A stretch of 64,000 nucleotides of DNA from Taxawa tesnikishii (nom. ined.) (Eukaryota; Ascomycota; Dothideomycetes; Dothideales), in assembly GCA_030247885.1 (NCBI GenBank), contig JAPDRO010000006.1, positions 434,001 through 498,000 on the forward strand, given 5' to 3'. The notes below the pieces were generated by a model, which was given only the letters and a program-made list of their open reading frames with translations, did not search any database and was not told the DNA's origin. A program made the position numbers and the translations under genes. Positions 50,875-63,186 of this stretch are shown here, one piece after another. How positions within the stretch are numbered: the first letter of the stretch is position 1; each line of letters opens with the position of its first letter.

Positions 50875-53800
50875 ATGTCGACCGAAGCAACTATCAACGG
50901 CACTGCATCTGCATCGGACAACCTGACTCCGGCGCAGAGGCTCATGGAAAAACACGGTGCCGACGAAGCACACAAGGCCACTGTCGAAGAGGTTGTAGAT
51001 GAGGAAGACATCATCCACCCGCCTCCGTCTGCCTCGATCCCTGCCTCGAGCGCTGAGCCTTCGAGAACAGCTACCCCTTCTGCCCCGCTTTCCGAGAAGG
51101 CTGCCGGCAAGCAGAAGGCCACCGACTCGCCTGCCAGCACTCCTGCCCCGGATGCCTCGAAGAACGTGCCCCTTGACACACAATCCGAGGAGCTTTTCCC
51201 CGCTCTCGGTGCCCCACGAAGCCGTCCGCAGGCCGCCGCGCCATCCATGTGGTCGCGGAAGCCTGCAGCCGTCGGCAAGGCTAACGGTGTCAACGCACAA
51301 TCTGTCCCGAGCATGGCCTCCTCTGGTGCTTCTACTCCCGTCTCCGGCATCGCTACCCCTGCGTCGACTGCTCCATCTGTGAGAGGTCTCAACCTGCCGG
51401 GCAGACACACCGAAAGCATCTCCCTTGCGCCTTCCCAGATCACTCCAAGAAGCCAGCTGAAGAAGCCAGTTCAGGACATTCTAAGAGATATCAACAAGCG
51501 GTCGAAGGCTCGCGTGGAGATGTCCACTGGCGCTGGTGGTGTTATCAGATTCGAAGGTACTGGTCCACAGGCTGCTGTTAGAGAAGCTCTCCAGGAGGTC
51601 GCAAAGAGCTTGGATCAAAGGTAAGGTCTCTTTGTTGCGCACAACAAGACACAGCGGCTGATAACTTGTAGCAATCGGTCAAGGTCCCTGTTCCCCTCTC
51701 TGTCCGCCCCCACATTATCGGTCGCCAAGGTGCAAACATCCAGGCGATTAGCAAGAGGACGGGCGCTCGTATCCAGATTCCCAAGCAAGATGATGCGGAG
51801 ATGTTTGCAGAGGACGATGACTCGGCTACAATCGATGTACTCATTGAGGGCGATGCTCTTGCTGCTGAAATGGCCCGCCGTGAGATCGAGAACATCGTGA
51901 ACGAGCGTACTTCGACCGTCAATATGCGTCTGAAGGACATCCCAGCTGAATTCTACCCATTCTTGGCTGGAGCACACAACAGCGGAATCAATGCGCTTCA
52001 GGGAGACCGTGATGTACGAGTCCAGATCCCTCAGTACCACACTTGGGCAGAGCAGGCGCCTCCGCAAACAGCTTCCAACAGAGGACCCGTCTCGTTCGCA
52101 CCTCAATCCAGCCTTCCAATCCAGATTGCAGGTGACCGTCAAGCCGCAGCTGAGGCTCGTGCACAGATCGAGCGCCAGGTCGAACAACTCCGACGCCAGC
52201 TCACCACTGATCAGATGGCTATTGAGCGCGGAAGGCATCAGTTCATCGCAGGCGACAAGGGCGCCGCCCTGCAGGACTTCTTGGCTGAAACCGGTTGTGC
52301 TGTGATCCTGCCTCCTGATGCTGAAGACAGTGAAATGCTCACAATTGTCGGCCCTCCTGACAGGATTGAAGAGGGCATGAACAAGCTCATGGATCTTGCG
52401 TCTAGCATGTCTATGTCTAGCGTCGACATTGCCCGTCTTCATCAGAGTGCCGGACAAGCTCACGCTCGCAACATAACACGCTATCTGCAGCAAAGACAAG
52501 CCATTGAGCAGCTTGAGCGCATGTACGACGCTCGCATCATGGCTCCAACCTCACCGGACAGCTCCACTGCCTGGCAAGTCTACTCCAGAGATAACAAGAA
52601 TGCTATGCGCGCCCGCTCGGACATCATGAACCTCGTTAGTGGTCACCCCCGTCCAGACTCGCCCCCATCAATATCGACCCCTTCTACCACCAGCACCTCA
52701 GGCAACAGGCTGCCCAGCAGATACGTGACCAGTACGGTGTCCACCTCGTGGTTCCGGACGAGCTTGAGGAGGTACCTGAAGTCCTCCTCGTTTATGAGGG
52801 TCCTTCGCCTGCAGCTGAGTACGAGCTCCCACGCCGCCAGCCTTCGCAGGATGAGGTCAGGCAGTTCCAGCAGGCTCTGCAACAAGCCCAGAAACATGTC
52901 ATGAGCATGATTGGTGGCCAGCAGAACATTGTTTCCCGTGACGTCGATGCACCGCAGAAGTTCCACGACAAGATTCGCAGACATGTCGATCGCCAGCAGC
53001 AAGGTCTGTCTGCCGACAAATTCCCTGTCCAACTTTCCACGGGTGGTCCCAGAGGACAGGGTGCCAGAAAGACTCCGGCTCCGAGCGTTACTATGCGTGG
53101 TCCATCTGATGACGTCGATGCTTTGGTTCAGAGTCTGCTCGCTTTCATCGAGCAGGAGAAGCAGGATGAGCTTGAGCGTGGCTTCAAGCTTTCGTTCGAC
53201 TTCCCACAGAAGTTCGCCAACCAGCTCATTGGCAAGAAGGGTGAAAACATCAAGAAGCTACGCGAGGAGTTTGATGTCGACATCCAGGTCAACGATGGCA
53301 AGGTCGAGCTTACAGGCCCAGAAGCTAAGGCCAGTTCCTGCAAGGCTCACATCGTAGGTTTGGGTAAGAAGCTTGAGGATGAGGCTACCTACGTTCTGAA
53401 GATCCAGCCACAGTTCCACAGGGACTTGATTGGTCCGAAGGGCAGCCAAGTCAACCGTCTCCAGGACCGCTACAATGTCCGGGTCAACTTCCCCGTTCTG
53501 CACAAAATGCGGACGACGATGCTGCCGATGGTGACGCGGGTCCCCGTCGTAACCAGGCGCCGGACGAGGTCGTCATCAGAGGACCAAAGAGGGGCGCCGA
53601 CGAAGCTAGGGAAGAACTCCTCAACCTTCTCCAGTACACCATGGACAACTCTCACACCGCCACCGTGTCCGTTGCTCAGGCTCAACTTCCTTCGCTTATC
53701 GGTGCAGGTGGTAGAGAGATGGATGCTCTACGTCTGCGCACCGGCGCTCAGGTTGACGTTCCTGGCGCCAGGGATGCTGTCGAGCCTTCTGGACGTGCCG

Positions 53801-54964
53801 AGATCAGGATCAAGGGTTCGAAGAAGGCAGTCGAGGAGGCCAAGAAGGCTCTCCAGGAAGCTGCTAAGACCTTCGATCAAACTGTTACCCGGACACTGGA
53901 AATCGACAAGAAGCACCACCGTGCTATCATTGGTGCTGGAGGTAAGTGCTTCTCGATGATATCTGTTCTCGACCTTTGCTAATTATCTCGCAGGCTCCAA
54001 CCTCCGGGACATCGTGATCAAGGCTGGTGGACCGGATGACAGACGTGAGCTTGCCCGCATGGTCCGCTTCCCACGCGCCGATGCTGAGGGCAACACCATC
54101 CGTGTTGAGGGCCCAAGCGACGTTGCCGATAAGATCGTCGCTTCCATACAAGCCCTGGTGAACCAGCGAGACAGCGAAGCTACTCAGATCGTTGAGGTCG
54201 CCCCAGAGAAGCACCGGCTCCTGATTGGACGTGGCGGTGAGACCAGGAGGAACATGGAGTCGCAATTCAACGTCAACATCGACATTCCCAAGCAGACTGT
54301 TACTGGTCCCCAGCGATCGCAGGTCAAGGTCGTCGGTCAGCCCGAGGATGTCGAGAGGGCCAAAGAGCACATTCTCGGTCTTGTTAAGGACCAGGAGGGC
54401 GCTACTGTCATGGTGCCTCTCAAGTACCATCACGCCGTGGCCGACAACGGCCAGTTCTTCCGCCGCCTGCGCAATGACCACAAGGTCACGGTTGACCACG
54501 CCGGCCAGCGTCCGCCGGCACGCGCAGCGGCACCATCCGCTCGTCGTGCTAACGGTGGCGCTCTGCCTCTCATCACCGACGATGCCGACGCTCCCAACGA
54601 CAACTTCTCCTGGGAGCTGCACGATCTGCACAGCAACGCGCCCGAGGGTGAGATCCCATGGGTTCTGTCTGGACCCTCAGCCGAGGATGTCGAGAAAGCG
54701 CGTGTCAAGCTTGAGAACGCGCTCGAGCAGGCATCCAAGCAGACTTCGAGCGGTTTCCTCATCCTGCCTGACCCGCGCACCTATCGCCTCGTCATCGGTC
54801 CCGGTGGCAGCGAGATCAACCGCATCAGGAAGAAGACCGGTACCAAGATTGACGTGCCACGCGACCAGAGCAAGGGCGAGGCCATTGAGATCACTGGCAG
54901 CAAGGAGGGTTGCGAGGAGGCCAAGGACATCATCCTTGGCATCGTCCAGGGTAACAACGCATGA
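50875..54964 (+). CDS. SCP160: Multi-KH-domain RNA-binding protein, Scp160/vigilin
   Basis: Exons are 50875-51620, 51672-53941 and 53994-54964; restored length about 1329 residues, right for vigilin. A disordered Ala/Pro/Ser-rich N-terminus precedes a long array of KH domains. The GxxG loops visible include IIGRQGANI, LIGKKGENI, LIGPKGSQV, LIGAGGREM, IIGAGGSNL, LIGRGGETR and VIGPGGSEI; FIAGDKGAAL is a diverged one. Scp160 binds polysomes and ER-associated mRNAs and influences translation of specific codons and mRNA localisation. Three frame breaks each need one base: at the first donor (A-run 51617-51619, giving DQK|QSVKVPVP), at the C-run 52662-52666 (SPPINIDPFYHQHL) and at the C-run 53491-53494 (NFPRSAQNADDD). 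Confidence 0.95.
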
Positions 54965-55469
54965 AGACGGGTTTGTAACAAAAGCAATGGGCGGCTGCTG
55001 CTTGTTTTGTTGTGAATGTTGTGGTGTTTCTCAAGCGCGAGATTGTAGCATAGTTTGCGAGAATGACACACGGGAAGACTGTTTGCACATTGACCTCTAC
55101 GCTGGCGATATTGCAATGATGAGGGCTCGGCGATGGTATGCGTGGGCTTGACTACATGTCGATCTTTGTACAAGAGGGTATCGAGTAAGTGAATACTCGA
55201 TGTGGCGTTAGCTGATAGCAGCCACAGCGATAAGACGGACAGGACAGGTCAAGCCTTCCGCAAGCCTTGGACACACAGTGCGGAGATGGACTGGCTTGAT
55301 CCCTAACATTAATGGTCGCAAACTGTTCTCGCACTGCGAGTGTAGCGTACTTGGATTGTTGCTGCTCGCAAAGCGACAGATGTAACATACAGAACGCGCG
55401 CTGCGGCCAACCGCTCCTGGTTGTCGCTTCGTCTCTCCGTCGGAGCCCGCCGCCCTTCAATCCCCTCCC
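54965..55469. other. Intergenic region
   Basis: 505 bp between the SCP160 stop and the Zn2Cys6 factor start, holding one terminator and one promoter. Nothing else is seen. Confidence 0.4.
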
Positions 55470-58400
55470 ATGAACCCCACCACAACCTCCAAGAAGACCA
55501 GCGCAAAGCGGTCGAGCGCGCACTTCGCCGATAGCACTGCAAACATCGACCCTGCGCTCGATACGACGTCGCCTGTCGCTTCAGCCTCGCCCTCTACTAG
55601 CAGCAACGCGCCCGCCTCATCGACGTCCAACTTCCGCAATGTCAGCGCGTGTAACAGGTGTCGTTTGAGGAAGAACCGCTGCGACCAGAAGCTGCCGGCG
55701 TGCACGAGTTGCGAAAAAGCGGGTGTGAAGTGCGTCGGCTTTGACCCCGTTAGCAAGAGGGAGATACCCCGAAGCTATGTCTATTATCTGGAGTCGAGGG
55801 TCGCGCATCTGGAGAACTTGCTGCAGTCGCATGGAATCGCGTTCCCGCCCGCAGAGGACTTTACTCTGAGTGTTCCAAGGGAATTGGGTGGTGTCGTAGG
55901 TGCGGGTGCTTTGCAGCAGCAGCAAGCACCGGAAGCAGTGCCTGGCGCGCAAAAGGATGCTGGTGCGGGAGTGGTTGGAGAGGATAGAAGAGTTGTCGAT
56001 ACTGGTCAGGAAGAGCAGCGTGATAGGGAAAGGTTGAACAATCTGGTCGGCAACATTGGGGTGCAGGGCGTATCGGACTCGCGCAACCTTGGCTCGACGT
56101 CTGGCATCTCCTTCGCCAGAGTGGTTTTCGCGGCTGTGAAGAGTTCTGTCTCGAATGCGCCCTCGGAGCGCGGCGGTGGTGTCCGGCCATCCAAGCCTCT
56201 GCCCGGAAGTAATGCTGCCGGAGGCACTACGATGAGGGATTCTTTCTTTGGTCTACACACGAAGCCCACCATTCATCCTGCTCCTTTCCCGGATCAAGAG
56301 CTTGGCCAACGACTGGTGGATCTCTACTTCGAGCACTCCAATCCGCAAATACCGACTCTGCACCGTGGCGAGTTTATGACCCTGTTGCACCGTGTCTACG
56401 CTACGGAAGGGAGCAAGAGGACTGCAAGGGAGTTGTACATGCTCAACATTGTCTTTGCGATAGGATCAGGGATTATCATGGACAGTTCTAACTCGGGGAA
56501 GAAGGATGCATCGTACATGGAACACGTTAGTGATGACATGGGCGTGCGAGGCAGCAAAAGGTTAAAAGTTTCAAATCAGCAAGGCCAGCCGGAGGAGTAT
56601 CACGCATCCGCTATCGTACATCTCGAGTCATTCCTTGGTTCTTCGCCCGCTGCGGAAGGTGTGGCAGGCGGTTTGGAGGAGCTTCAGGCTGTTCTTCTAC
56701 TAGCTGGGTTTGCCTTACTGAGGCCGGTTGCGCCAGGTCTGTGGTACATCATCGGTGTTGCTGTCCGCCTTGCTGTCGACCTTGGGCTGCACAATGAAGA
56801 GGACACCAGTGCGGACAACGTTGCAGAGTCGCAAAATTCCAGCATCAGTCCAGCGGACCAGCACAAAGAAGCAGGCCGGCGACAGTGGACGCGAGACATG
56901 CGTCGGCGGTTGTGGTGGTGCGTGTATTCCTTTGATCGACTTGTCTCGACCTGCGTTGGCAGGCCTTTTGGCATCACAGACCAAGTTGTTACGACCGAAT
57001 TCCCTTCCCTTTTGGACGACAGACACATCACAACTTCTGGATTCCTCCCTTGCCAGACTCCGGCTACAACATTCCGAGCTACAAATATGTATCTCATCAT
57101 TACTTCCGACTCCGTCTATTGCAGTCGGAAATCCTGCAGGTGCTTCAACACCGCCAAGCACAACAAGTTCGGGTAAGTGGCGTGAATGAGGGAAATCAGT
57201 TCATGCACACGAACCTTCCGTCGCCGTTCCTACAACGGTTTGCCACGTTCAGAGGATGGCGGATGGATGTGGACCGCAGACTGTGGGAGTGGAATCAGTC
57301 CGCTCCGACACAGAGCATGACAGGCGTACAGTTCACTCCGCTGTTTCTGGAACTTAATTACTGGCAAGCTGTCATTATGCTTTATCGGCAGTAAGTATTT
57401 GCTTTTGTTTGATTTGCGCAACCAAGTTCTTTACTGATGGTTTGTTCGTAGATCATTGTCAGTACCGGCGCCCCTCGCTGGAGAGCTTGGTTCTTCTACA
57501 GGAGAAGATGTTTCGACACCCGGACACGTCAGTTACGAAGAGCAAGAAGACGAAGACCGAGTTTTTATGAGAGTTGCTGAAGCGGGCATGAAGACGTTGA
57601 AGATATACAGGCAATTGCACAGAGTGCGCCTGGTGAACTATACCTTTTGGCCACTCACCATTTGTTCATGAGCGGTAGGTGTTACTGAATCCCTCTCTTT
57701 TGGCATTTGTCTTCTATAACACGGGGCAGTACAAACTGACAAACGTTTGCAGGGATTTCATTCTTGTATGCTCTCTGGCACTCACCCTTGGTACGGGCGA
57801 AGCTAGTGAGTTGCGCTTGACCCTCTCTCATCTCCCAGATGCATCGTGCTAACTTCTCAGACGCTCGACGACGTCGACTTCACCGTACTTGCCGCCACAT
57901 CCGTGCTTGGCGATCTGATCGAGAAATGCCCTCCTGCAGAAGCCTGTAGAGATGCATTCGATCGAATGAGTAAAGCCACCATCTCCATGTGCATGAAAAC
58001 GACAGGCTTCGGCGAGCAAGCTACGAAATTCCTGCCGCGCCGTCCACCTCAATCGATGAGCAGCACCTACTTCCCTCCCGCCCAGCAACAACAACAAGCG
58101 CAGCCGCGCAGCTACAACAACTCTTCTCAGACACTCCCGCAGACCAACAAGCGTCCACCGCCGCGCTTCGACATGGACTTTCGCGGCCTGTTTTCAGACG
58201 AGGAACTCTCCATTCGCTCCACCACACCTGGACGGTCTACATATCCATCTCTAACAAGCCTCCAACAAACGCCGTTAACGAAACGTGAGACCTCGGCTCT
58301 ATCCTACCAGCACCAACCACAGCAGCCTCAGCAGACGCAGGACCCTTCACCACGACTGTATAACATGAGTCCACCCATCGACCCGAGCTTGCAAATACAA

Positions 58401-58823
58401 TCGCCTCACTCATCGCACCCTTCGCCTTCGCAGCAATCGCGTCAAGCAGGAGGAGCGTACGGTGCGCCCTCAGATTCAAACTTCAACCCTTCTTCCGCTC
58501 TTGCCGCTCCCGCCCAGCGCCTCTTGAACAGCAACACCGCCTCCTTTGGTCCTCAGAATCTTGAGAACCTCGACTTCTTGAACGGCTTCTCGACGAACGT
58601 CAATTCGGGGCTTGATGGCGGTTCCGGTGCGGGAGACTTTGAGGGTTGGGATATCGGGTTCGGCGCCGGTGGGCTGGCGTTTGATGGTGGCGGGAGCATG
58701 TGGGATGACAACGGCGGCTTCGATCTTTTCGATGGATTCTTCTTCGGTGGCGGTGCGAGCACCGCCCCAGGAGGGGCTGGTGGCATTGGAAGTGGAAGTG
58801 ATGGTACTGGTGGTGGGATGTGA
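55470..58823 (+). CDS. Zn2Cys6 transcription factor with fungal_trans domain
   Basis: Exons are 55470-57390, 57452-57674, 57753-57805 and 57861-58823; restored length 1053 residues. The binuclear zinc cluster is CNRCRLRKNRCDQKLPACTS, continuing CEKAGVKC: six Cys in the Gal4 pattern CX2CX6CX6CX2CX6C. A linker and short coiled coil follow (YYLESRVAHLENLLQ). The regulatory domain PF04082 shows LVDLYFEHSNPQIPTLHRGE, LYMLNIVFAIGSG, VRLAVDLGLHNEE and RRLWWCVYSFDR. The C-terminus is Gln/Pro-rich and then Gly/Asp/Phe-rich (FDGGGSMWDDNGGFDLFDGF), a likely activation region. Targets are unknown. Two frame breaks at runs 57047-57049 and 57645-57648 each need one base (FLPLPDSGYNIPSY; YTFLATHHLFMSG). Confidence 0.9.
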
Positions 58824-59178
58824 TGTGATCTGAAACCTGAATCTCCCCGACCATTCGCCCGAGGCTCGTGGCAGATACTAGCCACACGAACACGTGAGAG
58901 GTCACGTGTGCTTGTTGTTCCCTGATGGTAACTGTGCAACAAGTGCTATGCAAACTATCACGCTCCCCAGTTTAAGCAGCCAGACATTGGCTTGATTTCA
59001 AACGCTCTGATGCGTTTCATACGAATCAAGCTTGCTATGAAATGACGTTGTCTCTGCCGATCTGCGGCTCGTTTTGCGAACTATATGTTCCTTTCTCTGG
59101 CGTCTCAGACATGGGACACCATAGCCTTCCTTGCCGTGAGCTGTATGTGGAAGCGAGATTTTGCATTAGCAGCGAGTA
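58824..59178. other. Convergent intergenic region
   Basis: 355 bp between the stops of the Zn2Cys6 factor and the O-acyltransferase. A palindromic CACGTGAGAGGTCACGTG (about 58891-58908) is present; otherwise nothing. Confidence 0.4.
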
Positions 59179-60668
59179 TCATCTGGCAGATATCTCCCGG
59201 ACTAAACCAGCGTTTGTCCACCCACGCGCAAAGTTTCTTCCGCTCACCAATAACACCGTATAACACCAAAGCCGCCCAATCCAACCGTCATACCACGCTT
59301 CCGCCGGACGGCCCTTCTTTTCCCTCAGACTCTTGACCTGTCTCACTACGACTTCCTCCAAAATTACCGCAGTGCCATTGACGACGAAAAACTTGGCCTC
59401 TCCGCTCGCTTTACCCCACTCGCCGGCCAGAACCGACCTGACAGCGAAGCTGTGAACGAAAGCGCTCAAAATGAAGCCTCCAACAATCTTGCCCATATCT
59501 GCCGGCTCTTCGCTCCGTTTGCCCGTGAGCTTCCTTTCGAGCCACTCCCCAGGCCAGACGCCGTATACCAGGAACAGACGCGCGAACAATCTATGCCAGC
59601 CATATGCCCAGAAACCCCTGACTGATCTGATGTCCCAGATGCGGCTGGTGTACAGTGGGGGAAGTAGGCGAGAGGCGACGGAGCTAGAGGGCTGAGCATG
59701 ATGGCGAATGAGGAATGGGCCACTGAGAAGGCGGACATGAGAAAGGCTCCTAATGCTGCGGTGAGCAAGAGCTGCAGGGCAAATGACAGACGATCGTCGA
59801 ACAGATGTTCCGCGTGCTTGGCGAGTCCTTTACTCGCGAGTTCATCCTCCAGGTGTGTGATGTATATGGTCCTGATGGTTGTAAAGGACACCGCCAGTAC
59901 CGGTAGGGCATGGATGAGGATACTGTGTACTCTGTTGCCGATGGTCGGGAGCCATGTCTTGCGCGTGTGGCGCACATCGGCAGTAGTCCAGGTGAAGCCA
60001 ACACCACGCATGCTCATCTCGAGCTCCAGGGCCCACGCTGCGCGGGCTAGGAAACCATGTGGCCAGCCGTCTTCGCTCGTTGCGGTCTCAAGAATGGGTT
60101 CTCGACTCGGTCCGTTCAGCGTGCGTTTCAGAAGCGTGTACGAGTTGCTCGATGACCCACTCAGAGCATCGATTGCCGTGTCAAGCCTGAATGAACCCTC
60201 CGAAATTTGCGGTGTCCCCGACGAGTCCTGAGCTGGGGGCTCTCTAGGCCGTATTGGCTCGGTGTACGAAGCCTGAGGTGGCGTTTCGAGGCGGATTACG
60301 TGCTGGTATCTGACCCGACGAGGGACATGACCAAACAAGAAGGGACTGATGAAGAAAGCGTCAACCACTCGACACCCGCCGTACAAACCGACCAGAGAGA
60401 GCTGATAAGTCAAGCCGATGCTCTGAGGTACATGATAGGCCAGTGGAAGCCGGAAGAACAGAAAGCCGGCCAGCAACGCGAGCACATTACGCAGTGTCTT
60501 GGCGGTCAACGGATCTACGGTTGGGGGAGGGGAAGGTGGAAGGAAGAGTAGAGCCAGGTAGTAGAGTAGGGGTGGTAGTAATGCAGCTTCGAGCGTCAGC
60601 GGTTGGGTGTCGGGTATGGGATGCAGACCGGGCCGTGGCGTAGGATCGCCGAAAGGTGGAAAGCGCAT
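59179..60668 (-). CDS. Wax-synthase-like membrane-bound O-acyltransferase
   Basis: A single exon, restored length 496 residues. Multiple hydrophobic helices run through the protein (LLPPLLYYLALLFLPP, LALLAGFLFFRLPLAY, LLLTAALGAFLMSAFSVA, FILSAFVHSFAV). The MBOAT_2/wax-synthase core reads SIWDIRS-type text: SRIWDIRSVRGFWAYGWHRL followed by FLVYGVWPGEWLERKL, with the catalytic His expected in SAFVHSF. Such proteins transfer acyl groups to alcohols or sugars and are frequent in fungal terpenoid and secondary pathways; the acceptor here is unknown. MRGVGFTW upstream is also family-typical. A frame break at the G-run 59657-59661 (C-run on the coding strand) needs one base to give YFPPLYTSRIWD. Confidence 0.85.
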
Positions 60669-61112
60669 TGCTCGGTTCTGAAAAGAGTGGTGCAGTATAC
60701 ATCATGTATCATGTGTCAGAAAGTATATACTAACCATTGTTCAGATTGTAAGACGGCGGCGCGTCTAACTGAACCGTTTCAATGATTGTGTCATTGATGA
60801 TTTGCTTGGCCAAGCCTCCCGTCCGTGCGACTCGACTCTCCCTCCTACACGAGTAGATTCTTGCACTGCGGCCGTGCTCACAGGTCCAGTCCGGCTACTG
60901 CAGACAAAAGGAGAATTGTGGTGTCGTGCGCGGTATCGCCGCGACTACGCAAGAAAAAGGCGCCCTCGTTAACAATCGGTGATATCTTGGCGCAAGTGTC
61001 AAGGCATCAACTACAGCTTCTACAGTACAATACACACATCATTTATTGGAGATGATTCTCTGTGTTTGTTTACATGCATCCTGTGCAGTGCGTTTTTATT
61101 TCTATCTATCCG
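60669..61112. other. Intergenic region
   Basis: 444 bp between the O-acyltransferase start and the aminotransferase stop. It should carry the acyltransferase promoter. No gene or repeat is recognised. Confidence 0.4.
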
Positions 61113-62550
61113 CTAATTGCTGAGGGGTACATCATCATACTCCTTCCTCATAAATTGCCGTACCAGCTTGAGACCTTCCTCAACAATATCCGTTCTGTTG
61201 ACATATCCCACCCTTACGTATCCCTTGAATTCCTCTCCGAACCCTCGATCGCCCGGCAAGAGCATGACCCCCGTCTTCTCCTGCAATCTCTTGCAAAACT
61301 CCACCGCATCGATGGGTTGACCGTCCCTCTCGAACTTGATGAAAGCCGTCGTACCTGCTACCGGCTTCACCCAGCTGCAGTACTCGTCATGTTTCACCAC
61401 GAACCTCTCCAACAGCTCCAGGTTCGTTTTCGCCAGCTTGATGTTCCTGCCGAGCAGACTGTGCACTGTGTCGGGATGAAGCGCGTACGCAGCGATCTGC
61501 TGATCCAGAATTCCTACGCTGATGGTCGTGTAGTCGCGAGCAGCTGCGCACTGTTCAATCAGATCCTTGTTACGGGACGCAAGCCATCCTACACGGATGC
61601 CAGCAAGGGAGTAAGCCTTCGAAAGAGATCCTGTTGAGATCGTGTTCGCGTAACCCATGGAAAGAATCGACGGAGGGAACTCCCTATCCATAGGGGTAAT
61701 CCCATGAAACAGAGGCCGATACACTTCGTCTGACAAAACGGTAATGCCCTTCTCCGAGGCCACGTCGATAACACGCTGCAGGAGTGTTTTTGGCAAGGCC
61801 TTACCCGTAGGGTTTTGTGGATTGCTGGCGGTTCTGTGAGTTACTTCTTTCCACTTTCCAGAATTCGGCGTATGCACCTACTTTAAGATGATGAGCTTTG
61901 TGTTTGATTTGACAAGAGCCTTAAGCTCCTCAATGTCCGGTAGCCAGTCCCGCTCTGGCCTGGCCTTCCATAGATCCACATCGGCGCCTAACTGTGCAGG
62001 CACAGCATACAGCTGCTGGTAGGTAGGATAATGGCATACGACATGATCTCCAGGGCCCACAAGAGTGTATAAGACAAGGTGATTTGCTGCGATAGCACCC
62101 GGTTGAATCAGGACATTGTCCGGAGAGAGCGGCGATCCTACTTTAGACGAGTAAAGGCGGGCAAGGTTGTTTCGCAACTCAGAGCTGCCACGGATCTCGC
62201 CGTAAGTGAGGACAGTAGATAGGTCTACTATGTCCTTGTTCTTGCTCTCAGACAGCTCGGCCAGTTGTGTGACGGAGACGGACGCACAGCATGTCTCAGC
62301 TATGTTGTACTTTGCGGTGGTCTCGTACGCGTCCATCCACTGATGCCGTCAGCTACGAACGAGGTCATAAAAGCGTGTGTCGCACTGCCTCCAAGAAGCG
62401 ATCGGGTGAGTCGAATAGCCACTGCAACGTGGCCTGGCGATCCGACGCCGCATGTCTTTCCTGTGGTGGTACCACGTTTGCGCGACTGAGTGCAGGTACA
62501 GGTATGAGCAGACTTACTTGTTCCACAGCAAAGGGTTCTACACGAACCAT
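61113..62550 (-). CDS. PLP-dependent class I/II aminotransferase
   Basis: Exons are 62550-62518 (33 nt), 62339-61882 and 61833-61113; 403 residues, no frame break. The tiny first exon encodes MVRVEPFAVEQ, joined to WMDAYETTAKYNIAETC as in related fungal aminotransferases. Fold-type I landmarks: LTYGEIRGSSELRNNLARLY, GAIAANHLVLYTLVGPGD, the PLP-ring Tyr in HYPTYQQLY, NPQNPTG, SDEVYRPL with the PLP-nitrogen Asp, the Schiff-base Lys in TGSLSKAYSLAGIRVGW, and the carboxylate-binding Arg in YVRVGY. The substrate is not deducible; the closest look is to capreomycidine-synthase-like or aspartate-type enzymes of fungi. Intron 1 (178 nt) is longer than average here. Confidence 0.9.
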
Positions 62551-63186
62551 CTTGGAGGATCGGAGGAAGGTGAAGGAGGGTCTTCGGTTGCAGTTGCCAA
62601 GATCGACTTGACGTGAGGGGCGGCCTTGTGCCGAGGGCGATGGAAATGGAAATGGAAGTAGATGTCTCGATCAAGAGGGCCGACTTCTCTCTAGAGAATC
62701 TCTTGTTTTCTTGTTCTCGTGTTCTCTTGTTCTCTCGTTCGTACAACCAACGACAGGACGAGGACCTGCGCGGCGTGTGCAGAACAGATGGAACGTTTCC
62801 GGCAGGGCGCGACAAACGAAGCGACAAGTTGCCTGTTCGGGCAAGCGGCGCGAGCGTATCATAAGCCACGTCGCACGAGAGCCACCTAGCCACCTAGCCA
62901 CCTAGCCATCTAGCCACTTTTGTGCTAGCTTAGCTCCAATATCGAGTCGGTTGTTGATGCTCCGACGAGCTGTCCGAGCTCTCCTATGATACGTACGCTT
63001 GGTGGCAGTGGCATCGCCAGTCGTCTTGAACTGCTGCCTTGACGTGATCTCGTAACCGTTCTCCATACATCTTCGTCGTCTGGCCTGTCGTTTGATCTTA
63101 CGTCTGTTTTCTTCGCTTCTCCTTTGCGCCACTGCTTCGCGTCGTATTCGCCTCGGTCCCATCAGTACCCGCGACAAACACCGTCC
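62551..63186. promoter_or_regulatory. Divergent promoter region with short tandem repeats
   Basis: 636 bp between the aminotransferase and EGF-protein starts. It contains a TTCTCTTG-type pyrimidine run (62700-62741) and the AGCCACCT octamer array (62880-62918). Both promoters should lie here. Confidence 0.45.
62880..62918. repeat. AGCCACCT octanucleotide tandem repeat
   Basis: Nearly five contiguous copies, the last two slightly diverged (AGCCATCT, AGCCACTT). Non-coding. Confidence 0.88.
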
